Source: Trueperaceae bacterium | Lineage (GTDB): Bacteria; Deinococcota; Deinococci; Deinococcales; Trueperaceae | Length of the DNA: 7,620 bases | Assembly (NCBI GenBank): GCA_011390455.1 | Contig: JAABSI010000122.1 | Location: 1-7,620, forward strand | Reading direction: 5' to 3' | Shown here: positions 1 to 5,917 of the stretch, piece after piece | How the letters are laid out: each line of letters starts with the position of its first letter | Position numbering within the stretch: the stretch's first letter is position 1 | Position numbers and translations under genes: made by a program | The notes under the pieces: generated by a model | What the model was told of the DNA's origin: nothing | Seen by the model: only the letters and a program-made list of their open reading frames with translations | Database searches by the model: none

Positions 1-201
1 GGGTTCATCCAGAATCTCCAGCTCGAGGGCGCCTGGCGGACGCTCTTCCTCGCGTACCCCTTCGTGTTCCTGGTCGCCCTGGTCGCCGGCGCGGCGCTGG
101 TGGCGCTGAAGCGCGATCTCGAGGCCGTCGGCGTGTTCGGCCTGCCGGTGGCGGCCGCGGTGGCGTACTACCTCGCGCTGATCCACCTGCGCCCCGTCTG
201 A
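1..201 (+). CDS. C-terminal fragment of an integral membrane protein (5' truncated)
   Basis: An open frame runs from the first base of the window to a TGA at 199-201 and gives 66 residues. The start lies outside the window. The fragment has two clear hydrophobic stretches, at about residues 15-36 (Phe/Leu/Val/Ala rich) and 43-62, separated by a short charged loop, LKRDLEAVG. It ends in HLRPV. This is the pattern of the last two transmembrane helices of a polytopic inner-membrane protein, with the K/R-containing loop probably cytoplasmic. Codons are strongly G/C-ending, like the rest of the window, which supports real coding. I do not recognise the family and no catalytic motif is visible, so no function is assigned. 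A hairpin overlaps its stop codon. Confidence 0.6.
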   Translation, partial: GFIQNLQLEGAWRTLFLAYPFVFLVALVAGAALVALKRDLEAVGVFGLPVAAAVAYYLALIHLRPV

Positions 202-218
202 CGCCCGCCGTCAGACGG
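194..218 (+). terminator. Hairpin over the stop codon, possible terminator
   Basis: CCGTCTGACG (194-203) and CGTCAGACGG (209-218) form a perfect 10-bp stem with a 5-nt loop. The left arm includes the TGA stop of the upstream membrane gene. No T tract follows, so it is not a classical intrinsic terminator. It could act as a Rho-assisted or 3'-end-protecting structure. A competing fold pairs GACGGCG (214-220) with CGCCGTC (223-229). Confidence 0.4.
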
Positions 219-247
219 CGCACGCCGTCCGTCGGCGCAGCCGCCAC

Positions 248-274
248 GCACGCCCGCGCGAGCACGCCCGCGCG
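248..274 (+). repeat. Two tandem 13-bp direct repeats upstream of the hydrolase gene
   Basis: GCACGCCCGCGCG occurs at 248-260 and again at 262-274, a 14-bp period. The repeat sits in the 98-nt gap between the membrane-protein stop and the hydrolase start. The gap is very GC-rich, and I see no convincing -10 or -35 element in it. The repeat may be simple GC-rich slippage or a protein-binding site. Nothing in the sequence decides this. Confidence 0.4.
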
Positions 275-299
275 CGGCGAACCCGTTCCTGGAGGCCCC

Positions 300-1049
300 G
301 TGAAGCTCACGTTCCTCGGTCACGCAGCGACCGCGCTGCAGCTCGGCGCGCACGAGGTGCTCGTCGACCCGTTCCTCACCGGCAACCCCAAGGCGGCCGT
401 GTCCGCCGACGCGCTGTCGCCGCAGACGATCGTGCTCACCCACGCCCACGCGGACCACGTCGGCGACGCCCTGCCGATCGCCGAGCGCTGCGGCGCCACG
501 ATCGTGTCCTCGGTCGAGATCGTCGGCAAGCTGCAGCGCGACCGCGGTAGCCGCAGTTCCCGCGGCGACGCCGCGGGAACTGCCAACGCCCAGGAACTTG
601 GCTCCGCCAAGTTCCTGGGCGCCAACTCCGGCGGCCGCGTCGCGATGCCCTTCGGTGCGCTGCGCTTCACCCCCGCCTGGCACTCGTCGGGCTTCGCGGA
701 CGGCAGCTACGGCGGCATGCCGATGGGCGTGGTCTTCGAGTTCGACGACCTGCGCATCTACCACGCCGGCGACACCGCGCTCTTCGGCGACATGGCCCTC
801 ATCGGTCGTCACGGGCTCGACCTGGCGCTCCTGCCCATCGGCGGCCACTTCACCATGGACCCCGGCGAGGCGCTGGAGGCCGTCCGGCTGCTGCGACCGC
901 GGCACGTCGTACCCATCCATTACGGCACGTTCGACCTGATCGAGCAGGACGCGCTCGCGTTCCGCGAAGCGGTCGCCGCGCTGCCCGAGGCCGACGTCGG
1001 CGGGGCGGTCGTGCACCCGCTGGCGCCCGGGGAGGCGTTGGAACTCTGA
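300..1049 (+). CDS. UPF0173-family metal-dependent hydrolase (metallo-beta-lactamase fold) with an in-frame palindromic insertion
   Basis: The 249-residue product is a soluble metallo-beta-lactamase-fold enzyme of the UPF0173/YtkL type. Its substrate is unknown. Likely metal ligands are visible: the THAHADH motif (H48, H50, D52, H53), H128 in AWHS, D158 in HAGDT and H207 in PIHYGTF. H183 in GGHFTMD is also conserved in this family. The N-terminus MKLTFLGHA and the DPFLTGNP motif are typical. The start is GTG at 300, with GGAGG at 291-295. Family members are usually about 225-235 residues. The extra length lies at residues 85-108, encoded by two perfect palindromes at 553-621, in a loop that normally runs directly into an N-x-G-G motif (here N109-S-G-G). 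The insert is in frame and all motifs survive, so activity is probably kept. Five of about 25 codons there (AGT, GGA, ACT, GAA, CTT) end in A/T, against 2 of the first 40 in the gene. A kinase gene follows after 25 nt, so co-transcription is likely. Confidence 0.9.
   Translation: MKLTFLGHAATALQLGAHEVLVDPFLTGNPKAAVSADALSPQTIVLTHAHADHVGDALPIAERCGATIVSSVEIVGKLQRDRGSRSSRGDAAGTANAQELGSAKFLGANSGGRVAMPFGALRFTPAWHSSGFADGSYGGMPMGVVFEFDDLRIYHAGDTALFGDMALIGRHGLDLALLPIGGHFTMDPGEALEAVRLLRPRHVVPIHYGTFDLIEQDALAFREAVAALPEADVGGAVVHPLAPGEALEL
553..621 (+). repeat. Twin perfect palindromes inserted in frame in a coding region (candidate palindromic mobile element)
   Basis: Palindrome 1 (553-583) has 15-bp arms, GCAGTTCCCGCGGCG and its exact reverse complement, around a single A at 568. 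Palindrome 2 (587-621) has 16-bp arms, CGCCCAGGAACTTGGC and its exact reverse complement, around TCC at 603-605. They are separated by 3 nt. All four arms share a core like AGTTCC-nn(n)-GGCG, oriented plus, minus, minus, plus, so the block looks built from one duplicated arm. GCCAAC occurs on both sides of palindrome 2 (582-587 and 621-626), possibly a target duplication or part of the unit. The block is 69 nt, exactly 23 codons, and stays open in the hydrolase frame. Perfect pairing over 31 arm positions inside a coding gene is far beyond chance. That it is mobile is inference. Confidence 0.7.
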
Positions 1050-1074
1050 ACCGCCGCGCGTCGCGAGGGCGCCG

Positions 1075-2097
1075 ATGACCGGCCGGGTGCCGCCCGGCTA
1101 CAACGTGATCCAGCGCCTCGGTGCGGGACGCACGGCGTTGGTGTGGCTGGCGCACGAGGAGGCGACCGGCCGGCAGGTCGCCCTGAAGATCCCGCGGCCC
1201 GAGTTGAACACCGACCCGGTGCTGCGGCGCATGTTCGAGAACGAGGTGCAGATCACCCTCAAGCTCGACCACCCGAACGTCGTGCGCGCCTACTCGGGGC
1301 GCACGACGGGCGACGAGGCCTTCCTGGCCCTGGAGTACTGTCCCGGCGGCACGCTCGACCAGCTGCTGCTCGAGCGCGGCCGCCTGCCCCTGGAGAAGGC
1401 CATCGGCCTCGTGCTGGACGTGGCCAACGGGCTGGCGCACACCCACGACGCCAAGGTGCTGCACCGCGACGTCAAGCCCGCCAACGTCTTCGTCGACGGC
1501 GAAGGGCGCGCCAAGCTCGGCGATTTCGGCACCGGCACCTTCAAGGGCGACGATGCCGAGGAGCGCGTCGGCACGGCCTTCTACATGGCCCCCGAGGTGT
1601 TCGAGGGGCGCCCGACGAGCCTCCGCAGCGACGTCTATTCCCTGGGCGTCCTCGCCTACGAGGTGCTGAGCGGCGAGCGGCCCTTCGTCGGCTCCAGCTA
1701 CGAGGCGCTGATGGTGGCGCACCTCCATTCGCTGCCGCGCGAGCTGCGGCAGGTCCGCAGCGAAGTGCCGATCAAGGTGACCCAGGTGGTGGGCCGCGCC
1801 CTGGCGCGCGACCCCGTCCGCCGCTACCCCGACGCCGCGGCGTTCGTCGCGGCCTACCGCGAGGCGATGGGCCTCGCGTCGGTCGAGTCGCCCGCCGCCG
1901 CCGAGTCGCCCCAGACCCTGGGGCGCGGCGGCGTTCGGCGCCCCACGCCGGTCGACTCGCCGGTGCCCCCCCGCGAACCCCGCGGCGGGGGGCGGCCGGA
2001 CGGCCGCCCCAGCGCAGGGCACGACGATCCCGTCCAGGCGAAGGACGAGCGGGCGCGGACGAAGCGCAGCTGGTGGCCCTTCCGGCGACGGCGCTGA
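1075..2097 (+). CDS. Soluble Ser/Thr protein kinase (Hanks type)
   Basis: This 340-residue protein is a bacterial eukaryotic-like kinase that phosphorylates Ser/Thr on protein substrates. The catalytic domain covers about residues 8-265. Visible parts are a glycine loop LGAGRTALV (15-23), the ATP lysine K38 in VALKIP, a probable alphaC glutamate (E55 or E57), the catalytic loop HRDVKPAN (130-137, catalytic D132), DFG (150-152), APE (172-174) and D186 in SDVYSLG. HRD makes it an RD kinase, usually activated through its activation loop. Residues 266-340 are low-complexity Pro/Gly/Arg-rich sequence, probably disordered, ending in SWWPFRRRR. There is no transmembrane helix, PASTA or other sensor domain, so it is unlike PknB. 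The basic aromatic tail might touch the membrane (inference). The start is ATG at 1075 with GAGGG at 1065-1069, 25 nt after the hydrolase stop. The partner substrate cannot be inferred. Confidence 0.93.
   Translation: MTGRVPPGYNVIQRLGAGRTALVWLAHEEATGRQVALKIPRPELNTDPVLRRMFENEVQITLKLDHPNVVRAYSGRTTGDEAFLALEYCPGGTLDQLLLERGRLPLEKAIGLVLDVANGLAHTHDAKVLHRDVKPANVFVDGEGRAKLGDFGTGTFKGDDAEERVGTAFYMAPEVFEGRPTSLRSDVYSLGVLAYEVLSGERPFVGSSYEALMVAHLHSLPRELRQVRSEVPIKVTQVVGRALARDPVRRYPDAAAFVAAYREAMGLASVESPAAAESPQTLGRGGVRRPTPVDSPVPPREPRGGGRPDGRPSAGHDDPVQAKDERARTKRSWWPFRRRR
1907..2010 (+). repeat. Palindrome-rich DNA encoding the kinase C-terminal tail
   Basis: Two perfect inverted repeats fall in the low-complexity tail of the kinase gene. 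CGCCCCAG (1907-1914) pairs with CTGGGGCG (1918-1925) around ACC. GGGGCGGCC (1989-1997) pairs with GGCCGCCCC (2002-2010) around 4 nt. A weaker 7-bp pair, 1920-1926 with 1938-1944, competes with the first. They may be GC-rich coincidences, or remnants of element insertion that lengthened the tail. Confidence 0.35.
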
Positions 2098-2110
2098 GGC
2101 GCGCGACACC

Positions 2111-2194
2111 CGGTTCCTGAGCGTGCGCGGCGCACGACGATCCCAATCCTGAGTCGTGCGCGGCGCACGACGATCTCAATCCTGAGTCGTGCGC
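2111..2194 (+). repeat. 33-bp tandem palindromic repeat (two full units, one decayed part unit)
   Basis: Units at 2128-2160 and 2161-2193 are identical except at one base (C2143 versus T2176). A decayed part unit precedes them at about 2112-2127. Within each unit GCGCACGAC pairs with GTCGTGCGC around a 14-nt spacer: 2130-2138 with 2153-2161, and 2163-2171 with 2186-2194. At the unit junction, GTCGTGCGC (2153-2161) also mirrors GCGCACGAC (2163-2171) across one G. The array begins 14 nt after the kinase stop and ends about 25 nt before the putative suf -10 box. It might be an intergenic repeat family, a transcript 3'-end structure for the kinase, or a protein-binding array. It is not a CRISPR, because there are no unique spacers. 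Confidence 0.8.
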
Positions 2195-2249
2195 TATACG
2201 TTCCGGCGTCCAGGGTGTGTAGAATCGTAATCGGAACGAGTCCGACTTA
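2195..2249 (+). promoter_or_regulatory. Putative suf operon promoter with operator-like dyad
   Basis: This is the only AT-richer island in the region and it sits directly before the suf operon. TAGAAT at 2220-2225 resembles a sigma-70 -10 box. No good -35 hexamer lies at the usual distance, which would fit an activated or weak promoter. A start site would fall near 2232. There an imperfect dyad, TAATCGGA (2228-2235) facing TCCGACTTA (2241-2249), gives half-sites of the form TAA(G)TCGGA. TCGGA-N5-TCCGA is its exact core (2231-2245). Half-sites ending in TCGGA recall those of Rrf2-type regulators (IscR/RirA group). Assigning such a regulator is inference, since no regulator gene is in the window. 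Confidence 0.45.
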
Positions 2250-2251
2250 GG

Positions 2252-2320
2252 GGCGCGGCGCAGCCGCGCCACGGGCTCCGCCCGACACCACACCACCGCG
2301 ATCGGCCGCCGCGAGCGGCC
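2252..2320 (+). promoter_or_regulatory. Structured 5' leader of sufC: three successive hairpins
   Basis: GGCGCGGC (2252-2259) pairs with GCCGCGCC (2263-2270) around 3 nt. One base later CGGGC (2272-2276) pairs with GCCCG (2280-2284) around TCC. GGCCGC (2304-2309) then pairs with GCGGCC (2315-2320) around 5 nt. All three lie between the putative start site and the sufC ribosome binding site (AGGA at 2325-2328). They may protect the transcript, take part in attenuation, or be a repetitive element. I see no match to a riboswitch class I know. Confidence 0.4.
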
Positions 2321-2334
2321 CGAGAGGACCCGCG

Positions 2335-3138
2335 ATGAGCGAACACAGCCTGGAGATCCGTGACCTGCACGCCCGCATCGCCGACGGCGAGGAGATCCTG
2401 AAGGGCGTCGACCTCGTGGTGCCCCGAGGCGAGGTCCACGCGCTCATGGGTCCCAACGGCTCCGGCAAGTCGACCCTGGCGAAGGTCATGGCGGGCGACC
2501 CGCAGTACGAGGTCACCGGCGGCGACGTCCTGATCGACGGCGAGTCGATCCTCGAGATGGAGCCCGACGAGCGCGCCCGCGCCGGCCTCTACCTGGCGTT
2601 CCAGTACCCGGTCGAGGTCCCCGGCGTGTCCATCGCCAACTTCCTGCGCCTGGCGCTCAACGCCCGCCGCGAGGAGGGCGACGAGATCGGCGTCATGGAG
2701 TTCTACACGAAGCTGCAGCGGGCCGTGAAGGCGCTCGACTGGGACGAGTCGATCATCGAGCGCAACCTGCACGAGGGCTTCTCGGGCGGCGAGAAGAAGC
2801 GCTCCGAGATCCTGCAGTTGCTGGTCCTCGAGTCGCGCTACGCGATCCTCGACGAGACCGACTCGGGTCTCGACGTCGACGCCCTGAAGGTCGTCGCCAA
2901 GGGCGTCAACGCCGCTCGTGGCCCCGAGTTCGGCGCCCTGGTGATCACCCACTACCAGCGACTGCTCAACTACATCGTGCCCGACAAGGTGCACGTGATG
3001 GCCGCCGGCCGCATCGTCAAGCAAGGCCCCAAGGAACTGGCGATGGAGCTCGACACCCGCGGCTACGACTGGATCCGCGTCGAGGCCGGCCTGGCGCCGG
3101 TCGGCGACGACGAGCACGCGCCCCGCGTGGGCGCCTGA
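2335..3138 (+). CDS. sufC: Fe-S cluster assembly ATPase SufC
   Basis: SufC is the cytoplasmic ABC-type ATPase of the SUF system. Two copies bind SufB and SufD, and ATP binding reshapes the SufBC2D scaffold for Fe-S cluster assembly. The 267-residue product has Walker A GPNGSGKST (39-47), Q-loop Q90, the signature FSGGEKKR (149-156), Walker B ILDETDSGLD (171-180, catalytic E174) and H-loop H206. DETDSGLD and FSGGEKKR are specific to SufC among ABC ATPases. The length is slightly above the usual 250 because of an acidic tail after residue 250. The start is ATG at 2335 with AGAGGA at 2323-2328, 6 nt upstream. It is the first gene of sufC-sufB-sufD-Rieske, and sufB begins 18 nt after its stop. 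The order sufC, sufB, sufD is the one usual in Gram-positives and, as I recall, in Deinococcus/Thermus. Confidence 0.97.
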   Translation: MSEHSLEIRDLHARIADGEEILKGVDLVVPRGEVHALMGPNGSGKSTLAKVMAGDPQYEVTGGDVLIDGESILEMEPDERARAGLYLAFQYPVEVPGVSIANFLRLALNARREEGDEIGVMEFYTKLQRAVKALDWDESIIERNLHEGFSGGEKKRSEILQLLVLESRYAILDETDSGLDVDALKVVAKGVNAARGPEFGALVITHYQRLLNYIVPDKVHVMAAGRIVKQGPKELAMELDTRGYDWIRVEAGLAPVGDDEHAPRVGA

Positions 3139-3156
3139 GACACGGAGGCAACGATC

Positions 3157-4593
3157 ATGGCCGACCTTCTGCCACAGGACGCCCACCCCGACGCCGCCAA
3201 GCTCGAGGGCATGGCGCACGCCGACCAGTACTCGTACTACATGCCGGAGACCTACGCCTTCCGGTCCGAGAAGGGCCTGACGAAGCGCGTGGTCGAGCAG
3301 ATCAGCTACCAGAAGAACGAGCCCGAGTGGATGCTCAAGTTCCGCCTGCGGGCGCTGGAGATCGCCGAGAAGAAGGGCCGCCCGAAGTGGGGCCCCGACC
3401 TCAGCCACCTGAACTTCGACGAGATCTACTTCTACATCCGCCCGCAGGACAAGAAGGGCACGAACTCGTGGGACGACGTCCCCGAGGAGGTCCGGGAGAC
3501 CTACCGCAAGCTCGGCATCCCCGAGGCGGAGCAGAAGATGCTCGCCGGCGTCGGCGCGCAGTACGAGAGCGAGATGGTCTACCACAACCTCAAGGAGGAG
3601 TGGGAGAAGCAGGGCGTCATCTTCCTCGACTCCGACACCGGTCTGCAGCAGTACCCCGAGCTGTTCAAGGAGCACTTCGCCACCGTCGTGCCGCCGGAGG
3701 ACAACTACTTCGCGGCGGTGAACTCCGCGGTGTGGTCGGGCGGCTCGTTCGTCTACGTGCCCGCCGGCGTGGAGATCGACGTCCCGCTGCAGGCCTACTT
3801 CCTCATCAACGCCCAGTCGATGGGCCAGTTCGAGCGCACGCTGATCATCGGCGAGCCCGGCAGCCGCTTCCACTACATCGAGGGCTGCACGGCGCCCACC
3901 TACAACAGCGATTCGTTCCACTCCGGCGTCATCGAGATCATCGTCAAGGAGCGCGCGAACGTCCGCTACTCGACGATCCAGAACTGGTCGCACAACGTCT
4001 ACAACCTGGTCACGCAGCGCGCGATCGTGCAGCGGCACGGCTCGATGGGCTGGCTCGACGGCAACCTCGGCTCCAAGGTGACGATGAAGTACCCCAGCAC
4101 CTACCTGATGGGCGAGGGCGCCCACGGCGAGGTGCTCTCCATCGCCTTCGCCACCGACGGCCAGCACCAGGACGCCGGCGCCAAGGTCATCCACGCCGCG
4201 CCCAACACCACCAGCAGCGTCGTCAGCAAGTCGATCTCCAAGGGGACCGGCCGCAGCAGCTACCGCGGCCTGGTGCAGATCCACGAGGGCGCGACGAACG
4301 CCCGCAGCAACGTCGAGTGCGACGCGCTGCTGCTCGACGATCAGGCCAAGACCGACACCTACCCCTACATCGAGATCAACGAGAAGTCCGCCCACGTGGG
4401 CCACGAGGCGACGGTGAGCAAGCTCAACGACGAGCAGATCTTCTACCTGCAGTCGCGCGGCCTGCCCGAGGACGCGGCCATGGCGCTGATCGTACGCGGC
4501 TTCCTCGACCCCGTGGCCAAGGAGCTGCCGCTCGAGTACGCCGTCGAGCTCAACCGCCTGATCGAGCTCGAGATGGAAGGGAGCGTCGGCTGA
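3157..4593 (+). CDS. sufB: Fe-S cluster assembly scaffold protein SufB
   Basis: SufB is the scaffold subunit of SufBC2D. It accepts persulfide sulfur and builds the nascent cluster at the SufB-SufD interface in the cytoplasm. The 478-residue product has the full family layout: a helical N-terminal domain (about 1-180), a beta-helix core (about 185-410) and a C-terminal helical domain that binds SufC. C388 in NVECDALL and E417 in GHEATVSKL align with E. coli C405 and E434, with the same 29-residue spacing. C244 in IEGCTAP matches the conserved C254 region. The C-terminus ELPLEYAVELNRLIELEMEGSVG is typical. The start is ATG at 3157 with GGAGG at 3144-3148, 8 nt upstream. Its stop is one base before the sufD start, so translation of the two is probably coupled. 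No frameshift or missing key residue is seen. Confidence 0.97.
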   Translation: MADLLPQDAHPDAAKLEGMAHADQYSYYMPETYAFRSEKGLTKRVVEQISYQKNEPEWMLKFRLRALEIAEKKGRPKWGPDLSHLNFDEIYFYIRPQDKKGTNSWDDVPEEVRETYRKLGIPEAEQKMLAGVGAQYESEMVYHNLKEEWEKQGVIFLDSDTGLQQYPELFKEHFATVVPPEDNYFAAVNSAVWSGGSFVYVPAGVEIDVPLQAYFLINAQSMGQFERTLIIGEPGSRFHYIEGCTAPTYNSDSFHSGVIEIIVKERANVRYSTIQNWSHNVYNLVTQRAIVQRHGSMGWLDGNLGSKVTMKYPSTYLMGEGAHGEVLSIAFATDGQHQDAGAKVIHAAPNTTSSVVSKSISKGTGRSSYRGLVQIHEGATNARSNVECDALLLDDQAKTDTYPYIEINEKSAHVGHEATVSKLNDEQIFYLQSRGLPEDAAMALIVRGFLDPVAKELPLEYAVELNRLIELEMEGSVG

Positions 4594-4594
4594 C

Positions 4595-5917
4595 GTGGCG
4601 CAACTGAAGGACAACGCGGCCGTCACCGAGGCCGCGGTCGACGCGCTGATCGCGCGCTTCGAGGAGCCGGCTTGGTTGGCCGAGGAGCGCCGCGCGGCGC
4701 TGCGCACCTACGCCGCGACGCCGCACCCCACCAACCGCGACGAGGTGTGGCGCTACACCCAGCTCGAGCGCTTCGCCATCGACGGGCTCGAGCTCGTCGA
4801 CGGGCCGCTCGACGCCAGCGTCGTCGACCGCGTCTCCATGCGCCTCACCGACTCCGACGCCGAGGCCGCGATGGTGATCAAGAACGGCGAGGTCGTGCAG
4901 CGCGCCGGCAGCGTCGGGGAGCGAGGGGTCGTGTTCACCGACCTACGCACCGCCGTGCGCGAGCACGAGGCGCTGGTCCGCGAGCACCTCTACACGGTCG
5001 TCAACGCCACCATGAGCAAGGCGGCCGCGCTCGACGCCGCCCTGTGGACCAACGGCACCTTCCTCTACGTGCCGCGCGACGTCGAGGTGGCGCTGCCGCT
5101 CGGCACCTTCACGACCGCCGATCGTGGCGGGCTGTCCGCCGGCCGGACGCTGATCGTCGTCGACGTCAACGCCAAGGTCACCTTCGTCGACGAGTACACC
5201 AGTGAGCCGTTGGGCGAGCGGCTGGCGCACCACGCGGCCACCGAGATCGTCCTCAAGGACGGCGCCAAGCTGCGCTACGTCAGCCTCCAGAACTGGAGCC
5301 GCGAGGTGGTGCAGCAGAACAAGATCCGCGCCCGCCTCGCCCGCGACGCCCGCCTCGAGTCGCTCACCGTGTCGCTGGGCGGCGACGCCGCCCGCGCCGA
5401 GGTCGAGGTCGACCTGGAGGGCCCCGGCTCCGAGAGCGAGATGCTCGGCCTCTACTTCGCCGACGAGGGCCAGCACTACAACCAGTACACGCTGCAGCAC
5501 CACGCCACCGACCACGCGCTCTCCGACCTGCTGTTCAAGGGCGCGCTGCGCGACGCCAGCACGGCGGTCTACTCCGGCGTCATCGTCGTCGACCCGGGCG
5601 CGCAGAAGACGGACGCCTACCAGACGAACCGCAACCTGCTGCTCGACGACGAGTCCGAGGCGGTGTCGATCCCGCAGCTCGAGATCCAGGCCAACGACGT
5701 CAAGTGCTCGCACGGCTCCACCACCGGACCCGTGCCCGAGGACCAGCGCTTCTACCTCATGTCGCGCGGCCTGCGTCCCGAGGTCGCCGAGCACGTGCTC
5801 GTCACCGGCTTCCTCTACGAGGTGATGAGCCGCGTCACGCTGCCCAAGGTGTCGGAGTACGTCGAACGCGTCGTGCAGGCGAAGCTCGGCGTCCCTGGCG
5901 TCAAGGAGAAGCTCTGA
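4595..5917 (+). CDS. sufD: Fe-S cluster assembly protein SufD
   Basis: SufD is the SufB paralogue in SufBC2D, needed mainly for iron acquisition and complex assembly. The 440-residue product has an N-terminal helical region with the EVWRYT motif (50-55), a beta-helix core (about 140-365), and the C-terminal motif DVKCSHGSTTG (368-378) followed by FYLMSRGL. H373 corresponds to the essential E. coli H360. The N-terminal part is divergent, as is usual for SufD. The start is GTG at 4595, one base after the sufB stop. GGGAG at 4579-4583 is the likely ribosome binding site, 11 nt away, which is rather long, so coupling to sufB translation probably helps. The stop TGA (5915-5917) overlaps the next ATG by one base. 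An annotation as a second SufB copy is unlikely, since the SufB catalytic cysteine motif is absent. Confidence 0.95.
   Translation: MAQLKDNAAVTEAAVDALIARFEEPAWLAEERRAALRTYAATPHPTNRDEVWRYTQLERFAIDGLELVDGPLDASVVDRVSMRLTDSDAEAAMVIKNGEVVQRAGSVGERGVVFTDLRTAVREHEALVREHLYTVVNATMSKAAALDAALWTNGTFLYVPRDVEVALPLGTFTTADRGGLSAGRTLIVVDVNAKVTFVDEYTSEPLGERLAHHAATEIVLKDGAKLRYVSLQNWSREVVQQNKIRARLARDARLESLTVSLGGDAARAEVEVDLEGPGSESEMLGLYFADEGQHYNQYTLQHHATDHALSDLLFKGALRDASTAVYSGVIVVDPGAQKTDAYQTNRNLLLDDESEAVSIPQLEIQANDVKCSHGSTTGPVPEDQRFYLMSRGLRPEVAEHVLVTGFLYEVMSRVTLPKVSEYVERVVQAKLGVPGVKEKL

Noticed and set aside
5..310. A 101-codon minus-strand frame at the left end
   Set aside because: Pro/Arg/Ala-rich low-complexity product, overlapping the plus-strand membrane-protein fragment, with no domain.
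1036..1046. A further copy of the GGAACT-type repeat at the end of the hydrolase gene (also 3031-3039 in sufC)
   Set aside because: Only the hexamer matches, there is no palindrome around it, and ordinary coding explains both sites.
850..2109. A 419-codon minus-strand frame opposite the kinase
   Set aside because: The kinase on the plus strand has complete catalytic motifs. The antisense product has no recognisable domain and a low-complexity Arg/Pro end.
2128..2193. A CRISPR-like array
   Set aside because: The 33-bp units abut each other with no unique spacers, and no cas gene is present.
2250..2334. A known riboswitch in the sufC leader
   Set aside because: The hairpins are simple GC-rich stems, and I recognise no conserved core of a known class.
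2194..4707. An 837-codon open frame on the minus strand across sufC and sufB
   Set aside because: It is antisense to two genes with all family motifs intact. Its composition (Val, Leu, Asp, His, Arg repeats) is what reverse-complemented G/C-ending codons give. It is a GC-driven shadow.
4943..5794. A 283-codon minus-strand frame opposite sufD
   Set aside because: Same antisense mirror effect. SufD motifs on the plus strand decide the frame.
5704..5916. An N-terminal extension of the Rieske protein into sufD
   Set aside because: The extension is Arg/His-rich frame-shadow sequence. The ATG at 5917 has an ideal ribosome binding site and gives the normal family length.
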